Below are positions 1 through 5,268 of a stretch of 5,405 nt of DNA, piece by piece. The DNA is from Rhodoferax sp. (GTDB taxonomy: Bacteria > Pseudomonadota > Gammaproteobacteria > Burkholderiales > Burkholderiaceae_C), in contig JAQGMQ010000597.1 in the NCBI GenBank assembly GCA_028292305.1, positions 1 to 5,405 on the forward strand, in the 5' to 3' direction. A program made the position numbers and the translations under genes. The first letter of the stretch is position 1; each line of letters begins with the position of its first letter. A model generated the notes under the pieces. It made no database searches, had not been told where the DNA came from, and saw nothing but the letters and a program-made list of their open reading frames with translations.

Positions 1-1
1 G

Positions 2-187
2 GTGACGGTGCCAACACCCACGCCCGCACGCACCACCGCCAACGTCGTGGCCCTGCCCACGGCCAGGCTGCCGGCCGCGTCGGCAGGCGACACCACCAGC
101 ACATCAGGCGCCACCAGCGCCACCAGCGCCTCCAACGGTTCTTCCGATGTTGTGGATCGCACTCGCCCCACCCTGGCTTCCGCCTGA
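2..187 (+). CDS. imuA: Probable ImuA, C-terminal end (5' part outside window)
   Basis: An open frame enters from the left edge and stops with TGA at 185-187; only about 61 C-terminal residues are visible. ImuA is a RecA/SulA-like accessory protein of the ImuA-ImuB-DnaE2 mutasome, which carries out SOS-induced mutagenic translesion synthesis. The identification rests on position, directly upstream of and overlapping imuB by 41 bases, because the visible tail has no domain: it is a Thr/Ser/Ala-rich low-complexity stretch ending in VVDRTRPTLASA. Bases 110-136 are an imperfect 9-base tandem repeat coding ATS-ATS-ASN. The GTG at base 2 is not argued to be the true start; the RecA-like core would lie upstream. 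The long overlap suggests translational coupling to imuB. It could be another upstream protein, but the usual cassette order makes ImuA the best guess. Confidence 0.6.
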   Translation: MTVPTPTPARTTANVVALPTARLPAASAGDTTSTSGATSATSASNGSSDVVDRTRPTLASA

Positions 188-1673
188 AGCGCCGGTCGCC
201 GGTGCGCAGAAGGAGGCGCAGGCGCAGGCCCGGTTTCAGGACCAGGCGCGGGCCGACCTGCAGGCCCTGAGCTGGTGGGCGCTGCAGTTCAGCCCGCGGG
301 TCTGCGTGGAAGAAGGCGCGGTGCTGATGGAGGTGTCGGCCAGCGTGCGCCTGTTCGACGGGCCGCGAGCGCTGCTCACCCGCGTGCATGAAGAAGCCGC
401 CGAACACGCGGTGCGGGCCATGGCCGTGGCGCCCACAGCGCTGGCAGCGCTGGCCCTGCTGCAGCACGCCATCACGCAGTTGCCGGCGCAGGCGGCGGAG
501 GCAGAAGAAACCGCTGTGCCGGTTGCAGTTGATGCAGTTGCTGCAGCCGATACAACCGATACAACCGATGCAAGCCCTTCACCCGACCAGGCCGCGGCGC
601 CGCCCTTGCGCCAGCAGGTCCTGCTGTTCAACTGCCGGGCCCAGCACCTGCGCGCCACGCTCGACGCCCTGCCCGTCTTCACCCTGGCCGCGGCCCGGCC
701 GGTGGCGCCCACGCTGGTGCGCCTGGGCTGCGCCACGCTGGGCCCGCTGCGGGCGCTGCCGCGCGGCGGCATCTCACGGCGCTTCGGGGCTGGGCTGCTG
801 CAGGCGCTCGACCAGGCCTACGGCATGGTGCCTTCCACCTTCGCGTGGATCACGCTGCCGGAGCAGTTTCGCCTGCGGCTCGAGTTTCTGGGCCGCATCG
901 AAGTCGCGGCCGGTTTGATGTTCGGCGCGCACCGCCTGCTGCTGCAGCTGCGGGCCTGGCTGCTGGCGCGCCAGAGCGGCGTCACCGGCGTGGTGCTGCA
1001 CTGGGAACACGACCTGCAGCGCCGCAGCGAGGCGGCGGCGGGTTCGCTCACCATCCGCACCGCCGAAGCCACGCGCGACACCGGCCACCTGGCGCGGCTT
1101 CTGGCTGAAAACCTGGGGCGCACACCCCTTTCGGCGCCGGTGGTGGCCATCACGCTGGAAGCCATCGGCGTCGAGGCCCGGCCCGACGCCACACCCAGCC
1201 TGCTGCCCGAAGACCAAGCCCGCGGCGAGTCGCTGCAGCAACTGGTCGAACGCCTCTCGGCCCGGCTTGGCCCGCACCAGGTCCTGCGGCCCGAAGCCCT
1301 GGCCGACCACCGCCCACAACACATGCAGACCTGGACCCCCGCCACCGGCCATAGCGCCACGGCGAGGAAGACCAAGGCACCCGCCTTCCCCGCCACATTG
1401 ATGCACCAGCCCCCATGGCTGCTGCGCCAGCCGATGCCCTTGGCGCTGAAGGGTGACACGCCCCTGTTCCAGGGTCCGCTCAAGATGCTGGCCGGCCCCG
1501 AACGCATCGAAGCCGGCTGGTGGGACGGCACCGCGCAACAGGACGCCGACCGCACGGCGCGCGACTACTTCCTGGCGCAAAGCGACAACGCCGGGCTGGT
1601 GTGGGTGTACCGGGAATTGCCTTGCTCTGAAAGTCTGGACCAGGGCTGGTACCTGCACGGCATCTATGGATGA
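147..1673 (+). CDS. imuB: ImuB, catalytically deficient Y-family polymerase-like mutasome subunit
   Basis: The 508-residue protein matches the ImuB pattern from memory: MLWIAL at the N-terminus, a WALQFSPRV segment (44-52), EVSASVRLFDGPRALL (62-77), the HhH-like ALPRGGISRRFG (203-214), the little-finger segment SLTIRTAEATRD (300-311), and a conserved C-terminus with GPLKMLAGPERIEAGWW (443-459), RDYFLA (472-477) and WYLHGIYG at the end. In studied systems ImuB does not polymerise; it bridges the beta clamp, ImuA and DnaE2 during translesion synthesis. Consistent with this, the N-terminal segment that carries a catalytic Asp in active Y-family enzymes reads MLWIALAPPW here. Residues about 112-155 form an Ala/Asp/Thr-rich linker that seems longer than usual and includes a 9-base tandem repeat. 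Possible clamp-binding peptides are QPPWLL (421-426) and, less likely, QVLLF (157-161). The ATG at 147 is chosen because MLWIAL is the family N-terminus. No good Shine-Dalgarno precedes it, so coupling to imuA is likely. Confidence 0.92.
   Translation: MLWIALAPPWLPPEAPVAGAQKEAQAQARFQDQARADLQALSWWALQFSPRVCVEEGAVLMEVSASVRLFDGPRALLTRVHEEAAEHAVRAMAVAPTALAALALLQHAITQLPAQAAEAEETAVPVAVDAVAAADTTDTTDASPSPDQAAAPPLRQQVLLFNCRAQHLRATLDALPVFTLAAARPVAPTLVRLGCATLGPLRALPRGGISRRFGAGLLQALDQAYGMVPSTFAWITLPEQFRLRLEFLGRIEVAAGLMFGAHRLLLQLRAWLLARQSGVTGVVLHWEHDLQRRSEAAAGSLTIRTAEATRDTGHLARLLAENLGRTPLSAPVVAITLEAIGVEARPDATPSLLPEDQARGESLQQLVERLSARLGPHQVLRPEALADHRPQHMQTWTPATGHSATARKTKAPAFPATLMHQPPWLLRQPMPLALKGDTPLFQGPLKMLAGPERIEAGWWDGTAQQDADRTARDYFLAQSDNAGLVWVYRELPCSESLDQGWYLHGIYG
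522..575 (+). repeat. Imperfect 9-base tandem repeat, six units, in imuB linker
   Basis: Six consecutive 9-base units in the imuB reading frame: gttgcagtt, gatgcagtt, gctgcagcc, gatacaacc, gatacaacc, gatgcaagc. They encode VAV-DAV-AAA-DTT-DTT-DAS (ImuB residues 126-143). Units 4 and 5 are identical. The block lies in a region with no recognisable polymerase motif, so unit gain or loss would change linker length by three residues without a frameshift. Confidence 0.75.
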
Positions 1674-4600
1674 ATCCGCTTGTCTCCCTCCCCCACCGGG
1701 GGAGAGCCGGGGTGGTGGCCAGCAGCGCACGTCGGATGCCCAGCCTCGCCCCCATCCCGACCTTCCCCCGAAAGGGGAAGGGGCAATACCGAGTAGCCCT
1801 GCCTTGCTCCCTCTCCCGCGTGCGGGAGAGGGCTGGGGTGAGGGCCAGCGTGGCGTCGCCAGCGCGATCAGGCACGACCTCACAACCCTCATCCCCACCT
1901 TTTCCCGCACGCGGGAGAAGGTGCAATGCAATGGCCCGTCCCCTCTCCCTCCCCCACCGGGGGAGGGCCGGGGTGGGGGCCAGCAGCGCACGTCGGATGA
2001 CCAGCCTCGCCCCCATCCCGACCTTCCCCCGAAAGGGGAAGGGGCGAAACCTGCCCGCCCCACCCTGCCCGCCTACGCCGAGCTGCAGTGCATCACCAAC
2101 TTCAGCTTCCACCGCGGCGCCTCGCATGGCGAGGAGCTGGTTGATCGCGCCAAGGCGCTGGGCTACACCGCGCTGGCGATCACCGACGAATGCTCCATGG
2201 CTGGCGTGGTGCGGGCCCATGTCGAGGCCAAGAAACAAAAGCTCAAGCTCCTGATCGGCAGCGAGTTCAAGGTGCTCGCCCCTGGCGCGGGTGCGGGCTG
2301 GTTCAGGCTGATTCTGCTGGCCCGCCACCGCCAGGGTTATGGCCAGCTGTGCCAGCTCATCACCAAGGCGCGCCAGGGCCAGCAGCGCGGCGCCTACACG
2401 CTGCACCAGGCCGACTGGAACCATGACCTCAGCGACTGCGTGGCCCTGCTGTCGCCGCGGCGCGACCTGGAACACACGGCTTCGCTCGAATCCATCCACG
2501 CCGCCGCGCTCTGGCTGCAGGGCCACTTCGACCACGCCTGGCTGGCCGTCACGCAACTGCAGCGCATGGACGACAAGCTCTGGCTGCACCATCTGCGCGA
2601 AGCCAGCCGCCTGACGGGTGTGCCGCTGGTGGCCACCGGCCAGGTGCAGATGCATGTGAGGAAACGAAAGCGCCTGCACGACGTGCTGACCGCCGTGCGC
2701 CTGGGCCAGCCGCTGACCGAATGCGGCTTTGCGCTGGCCGCCAATGCCGAGGCGCATCTGCGTGCGCGCATGCAGCTGGCCAACACCTATCCACCCGATT
2801 GCCTGGCCGAAACCCTGAAGGTGGCCGCGCTGTGCATCTTCAACCTGGACGAGCTGAAATACGAATACCCGCACGAGGTGGTGCCCGCCGGCGAGACCCC
2901 GGCCAGCTACCTGCGCCGCTGCACCTACGAGGGCTCGGGCCTGCGCTTTCCCGGCGGCATGCCGGCCAAGGTGCAGGCCCAGGTCGAGACCGAACTCGCG
3001 CTGATCGGCGAGCTGAACTACGAGCGCTACTTCCTCACCGTCTACGACATCGTGCGTTTTGCGCGCAGCAAAAACATCCTCTGCCAGGGCCGCGGCTCGG
3101 CTGCCAATTCGGCCGTGTGTTATTGCCTGCACATCACCGAGGTCAACCCCTCGCAGACTTCAACGCTGTTCGAGCGTTTCATCAGCCGTGAACGCAACGA
3201 GCCGCCCGACATCGACGTCGACTTCGAGCACCAGCGGCGGGAGGAAGTGATCCAGTACCTGTATGAAAAATACGGCCGCCACCGCGCCGCGCTGGTGGCC
3301 GCCGTGGCCTGTTACCGCCCGCGCAGCGCGCTGCGCGACGTGGGCAAGGCGCTGGGCATGCCGGTGGACGACATCGACCGGCTGGCCAAGCACCAGCAGT
3401 GGTGGGACGGACCCGAGGTGATGGGCGAACGCCTGCGTGACCTGGGCCTGGACCCGGCCTCCAAACGCGTGCAGCTGTGGCTCGATTTGACGCGCCAGCT
3501 GATCGGTTTTCCGCGGCACCTGTCGCAGCACAGCGGCGGCTTCGTGCTGTCGGGCGAGGCCATCACCAGCACCGTGCCGGTGGTGCAGGCGGCCATGGAA
3601 AACCGCACCACCATCGAATGGGACAAGGACGACATCGACGCCATCGGCCTGCTCAAGGTGGACGTGCTGGCGCTCGGCATGCTGAGCGCGCTGCAGCGCA
3701 CGCTACAGCTCAAGAGCGCCTGGGAAGGCGTCGACTTCTGCATCCAGGACATTCCCGAGCACGACGACAAAACCTACGACATGATCTGCCGCGCCGACAC
3801 CGTGGGCGTGTTCCAGATCGAGTCGCGCGCGCAACAAAGCATGCTGCCGCGGCTCAAGCCCCGTGTGTTCTACGACCTGGTGGTCGAGGTCGCCATCGTG
3901 CGGCCCGGGCCCATACAGGGCGGCATGGTCCACCCCTACCTGCGCCGCCGTCAGGGGCTCGAACCGGTGGTCTATGCCAAGGACGACCTGCGGCCCGCAC
4001 TCGAACGCACGTTGGGCGTGCCCATCTTCCAGGAACAGGTGATGCAGATCGCCATGATCGCGGCCGGCTTCAGCGGCGGCGAGGCCGACGATCTGCGCCG
4101 CTCCATGGCCGCGTGGCGGCGCAAGGGTGGCATCGAGAAGTTCTACCAGCGCATCGTCGACGGCATGGTGGAGCGCGGCTACGAGCGCGAGTTCGCCGAC
4201 TCCATCTTCAAGATGATCGAAGGCTTCGGCGAATACGGCTTCCCCGAAAGCCATGCCGCCAGCTTCGCGCTGCTGGTCTATGCCAGCGCCTGGCTCAAGT
4301 GCCACCACCCGGCGTTCTTCCTGGCCGCGCTGTTGAACTCGCAGCCCATGGGGTTCTACAGCCCCTCGCAACTGGTGCAGGACGCCATCCGCCACAAGGT
4401 GCATGTGCGCCCCGTCGATGTGATGGCCAGCGACTGGGACTGCAGCATCGAGCCGCTGTCCGAAGCCGAGGCCACCGTGCCCGCCGTGCGCCTGGGCCTG
4501 CGCCTGGTCGGCGGCCTGCAGGAGGCCAGCGCCACCCGCGTGGTCGCGGCGCGCCAGGAGGCCTTGTTCAGCAACACCGAAGACCTGGCCCGCCGCGCCC

Positions 4601-5184
4601 GCCTGGACGGCGCCGACCTCAACGCCCTGGCCGCGGCCGACGCGCTGATGAGCCTCTCGGGCCACCGCCGCCAGCAGGTGTGGGACGCCAGCGCCCTGCA
4701 CCGCACGCCGCCACTGCTCACCGACGCGCCGGTGCATGAAGATTTTCTGGAGCTGCCCGAGGCCGAGGAAGGCGAAGAGATCCTGCACGACTACGACACC
4801 CTGGGCCTCACGCTGCGCCGCCATCCCGTCGCGCTGATCCGCCCCTGGCTCGACCGCCACCGCGCCCTCAGCTCGGCGCGCCTGGCCCATCTGCCCAACG
4901 GCCGCTACGTGCGCGCCTGCGGCCTGGTCACCACCCGCCAGCAACCCGCCACCGCCAACGGCACCGTGTTCGTCACGCTCGAAGACGAGACCGGCTGCGT
5001 CAACGTGATCGTCTGGAAAGACCTGCGCGACGCCCAGCGCAAGGTGCTGCTGGGGGCAAGGCTGATGGCGGTGGATGGGGTGTGGCAACGCGAAGGGGAA
5101 GTGCGGCACCTGCTGGCGCGGCGGCTCATCGATGTGTCGCGGAAGCTGGGGACGTTGCCAGTGGCGAGTCGGAACTTCAGATAG
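1666..5184 (+). CDS. dnaE2: DnaE2 (ImuC) error-prone DNA polymerase with repeat-encoded N-terminal extension
   Basis: The 1172-residue C-family polymerase is the catalytic subunit of the SOS mutasome. Residues 1-133 are repeat-derived; the family sequence begins near LPAYAELQC (134-142) and runs about 1039 residues, the usual DnaE2 size. Visible in order: a PHP domain (about 138-340) with degenerate metal sites (Gln141 and Gln326/Gln328 where relatives usually have His, Asp and His); the palm with QGRGSAANSAVCY (474-486), PDIDVDF with Asp515/517/519, and LLKVDVLAL with Asp666 giving the third catalytic Asp; GVPIFQEQVMQIA (784-796); ADDLRRSMAAWRRKGG; an HhH region; a C-terminal OB fold (about 1081-1150); and the terminal VASRNFR. 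ATG 1666 is chosen because it overlaps the imuB stop by 8 bases and is in frame. The only later in-frame ATG/GTG/TTG before the core is GTG 1921. No Shine-Dalgarno is evident, so re-initiation after imuB is likely. DnaE2 rather than replicative DnaE follows from gene context and motif variants. Confidence 0.93.
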   Translation: MDESACLPPPPGESRGGGQQRTSDAQPRPHPDLPPKGEGAIPSSPALLPLPRAGEGWGEGQRGVASAIRHDLTTLIPTFSRTREKVQCNGPSPLPPPPGEGRGGGQQRTSDDQPRPHPDLPPKGEGAKPARPTLPAYAELQCITNFSFHRGASHGEELVDRAKALGYTALAITDECSMAGVVRAHVEAKKQKLKLLIGSEFKVLAPGAGAGWFRLILLARHRQGYGQLCQLITKARQGQQRGAYTLHQADWNHDLSDCVALLSPRRDLEHTASLESIHAAALWLQGHFDHAWLAVTQLQRMDDKLWLHHLREASRLTGVPLVATGQVQMHVRKRKRLHDVLTAVRLGQPLTECGFALAANAEAHLRARMQLANTYPPDCLAETLKVAALCIFNLDELKYEYPHEVVPAGETPASYLRRCTYEGSGLRFPGGMPAKVQAQVETELALIGELNYERYFLTVYDIVRFARSKNILCQGRGSAANSAVCYCLHITEVNPSQTSTLFERFISRERNEPPDIDVDFEHQRREEVIQYLYEKYGRHRAALVAAVACYRPRSALRDVGKALGMPVDDIDRLAKHQQWWDGPEVMGERLRDLGLDPASKRVQLWLDLTRQLIGFPRHLSQHSGGFVLSGEAITSTVPVVQAAMENRTTIEWDKDDIDAIGLLKVDVLALGMLSALQRTLQLKSAWEGVDFCIQDIPEHDDKTYDMICRADTVGVFQIESRAQQSMLPRLKPRVFYDLVVEVAIVRPGPIQGGMVHPYLRRRQGLEPVVYAKDDLRPALERTLGVPIFQEQVMQIAMIAAGFSGGEADDLRRSMAAWRRKGGIEKFYQRIVDGMVERGYEREFADSIFKMIEGFGEYGFPESHAASFALLVYASAWLKCHHPAFFLAALLNSQPMGFYSPSQLVQDAIRHKVHVRPVDVMASDWDCSIEPLSEAEATVPAVRLGLRLVGGLQEASATRVVAARQEALFSNTEDLARRARLDGADLNALAAADALMSLSGHRRQQVWDASALHRTPPLLTDAPVHEDFLELPEAEEGEEILHDYDTLGLTLRRHPVALIRPWLDRHRALSSARLAHLPNGRYVRACGLVTTRQQPATANGTVFVTLEDETGCVNVIVWKDLRDAQRKVLLGARLMAVDGVWQREGEVRHLLARRLIDVSRKLGTLPVASRNFR
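1683..1784 (+). repeat. Direct repeat copy 1 (102 bases)
   Basis: This copy matches 1944-2045 at 99 of 102 positions with no gaps. The differences are A1705/G1966, T1716/G1977 and C1739/A2000. It contains a hairpin with stem 1688-1694/1698-1704 (loop ACC), a middle stem 1708-1719/1748-1759 with one T-C mismatch and one G-T wobble, and a hairpin with stem CCTTCCCC 1761-1768 / GGGGAAGG 1774-1781 (loop CGAAA). In the dnaE2 frame it reads LPPPPGESRGGG..., ending PDLPPKGEGA. Confidence 0.9.
1807..1923. repeat. Middle composite palindrome, second repeat type
   Basis: The left hairpin is CCCTCTCCCGC 1809-1819 paired with GCGGGAGAGGG 1822-1832 (formal loop of two bases). The right hairpin is 1896-1908 paired with 1911-1923, perfect but for one G-T wobble (T1902-G1917). 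Between them 1835-1844 pairs with 1886-1895 with one G-T wobble, closing a 41-base loop. The left and right units are inverted copies of one another, so the whole is a large imperfect palindrome. The hairpin sequence differs from the flanking direct repeats, so it is a second but architecturally similar family. Confidence 0.85.
1921..1923 (+). other. Alternative internal start codon (GTG) for dnaE2
   Basis: This is the only in-frame ATG, GTG or TTG between 1666 and the conserved DnaE2 core at about 2065. Starting here would give 1087 residues with a 48-residue extension before the core. A purine-rich stretch (GGGAGAAG, 1913-1920) touches the codon directly, too near for a normal Shine-Dalgarno, and the site sits in a hairpin stem. 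It is therefore judged a less likely start than the coupled ATG at 1666. Confidence 0.3.
1944..2045 (+). repeat. Direct repeat copy 2 (102 bases)
   Basis: This is the second copy of the 1683-1784 repeat, offset by 261 bases (87 codons), so it is translated in the same frame and yields nearly the same peptide. Its hairpin CCCTCCCCC 1947-1955 / GGGGGAGGG 1959-1967 is a perfect 9-base-pair stem. The middle stem 1969-1980/2009-2020 has only one G-T wobble, and the last hairpin is 2022-2029/2035-2042. It is better paired than copy 1. Recognisable DnaE2 sequence begins about 20 bases beyond its end. Confidence 0.9.
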
Positions 5185-5212
5185 GCGCACTTGAGGCCCG
5201 ATGGGCAATGCG

Positions 5213-5239
5213 GCAATGCGGCGATGGGCGCCGCCTTGC
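5213..5239 (+). terminator. GC-rich hairpin after dnaE2, weak terminator candidate
   Basis: GCAATGCGGCG (5213-5223) pairs with CGCCGCCTTGC (5229-5239) around the loop ATGGG, with one T-C mismatch (5217/5235). It lies 29 bases after the dnaE2 stop. No run of T follows, so it does not meet the usual intrinsic terminator pattern. It also overlaps the -35 box of the next gene, so it could act in other ways or be incidental. An 8-base tandem repeat (GCAATGCG twice, 5205-5220) partly forms its left arm. Confidence 0.3.
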
Positions 5240-5264
5240 AACGATAGGTTGATGTAGATACAAT
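5236..5264 (+). promoter_or_regulatory. Sigma70-like promoter of brnT-like gene
   Basis: TTGCAA at 5236-5241 and TACAAT at 5259-5264 are separated by 17 bases. The -10 box matches TATAAT at 5 of 6 positions and the -35 box TTGACA at 4 of 6. The region is notably AT-richer than its surroundings. The expected transcription start falls at about 5270, on the ATG at 5269, which implies a leaderless or nearly leaderless message. Confidence 0.6.
5253..5262. promoter_or_regulatory. Candidate operator palindrome TGTA-N2-TACA
   Basis: TGTAGATACA is a palindrome with a two-base centre (TGTA 5253-5256, TACA 5259-5262), flanked symmetrically by TT and AA (5249-5250, 5265-5266). It overlaps the -10 box. 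BrnT-BrnA systems are known to be autorepressed by the ribbon-helix-helix antitoxin BrnA, and such a site is where a repressor would act. That this is the BrnA operator is inference. Confidence 0.45.
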
Positions 5265-5268
5265 AACC

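Larger units (their letters stand above)
1683..2045. repeat. Composite palindromic repeat array inserted in frame at the dnaE2 5' end
   Basis: Three GC-rich composite elements lie at 1683-1784, 1807-1923 and 1944-2045, separated by spacers of about 20 bases (1785-1806, 1924-1943). Each has the same plan: a short hairpin, a longer stem closing a 27- to 41-base loop, then another short hairpin. This resembles REP/BIME-type intergenic repeats common in proteobacterial genomes; the exact family cannot be named without a search. Here the array lies inside a coding frame. It contains three + strand stop trinucleotides (1794, 1839, 1998), all in the frame used by imuB, so the dnaE2 frame passes through. 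The repeat family is normally intergenic, so a recent insertion at the imuB-dnaE2 junction is the simplest reading. The ancestral N-terminus may have been close to MDESA joined to KPARPTLPAY. Confidence 0.85.

Noticed and set aside
2..4. GTG at base 2 as a true start of a 61-residue protein
   Set aside because: The frame is open at the window edge and the context fits the tail of a longer imuA; no ribosome site can be seen.
1..146. LexA (SOS) box for the cassette
   Set aside because: No CTG-N10-CAG-like palindrome in a promoter context is visible; the operon promoter would lie upstream of imuA, outside the window.
1453..1665. Upstream ATG at 1453 in the dnaE2 frame as the start
   Set aside because: It would add 71 residues lying wholly within the conserved imuB C-terminus; the ATG at 1666 with an 8-base overlap is the normal arrangement.
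1896..1923. Rho-independent terminator between imuB and dnaE2
   Set aside because: The hairpin is strong, but the only T run (1900-1903) is inside the stem and no T tract follows. The same holds for the other hairpins in the array.
1683..2045. CRISPR array
   Set aside because: The repeat units are 102-117 bases, palindromic and of two different types, with only three elements and no regular 30-40 base spacers.
774..2063. Long - strand open frame of 429 codons through the array
   Set aside because: Antisense to imuB with repeat-derived N-terminus; no family pattern.
1670..2254. Overlapping + strand frame of 194 codons starting at ATGA after imuB
   Set aside because: It reads the repeat array and then out-of-frame dnaE2 sequence; it has no protein-family pattern and ends inside the PHP-domain coding region. 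Kept only as a possible mis-initiation product.
1480..3132. Long - strand open frame of 550 codons
   Set aside because: It is antisense to the imuB end, the array and dnaE2, and the openness follows from high GC codon use and stop-poor repeats. No recognisable protein motifs.
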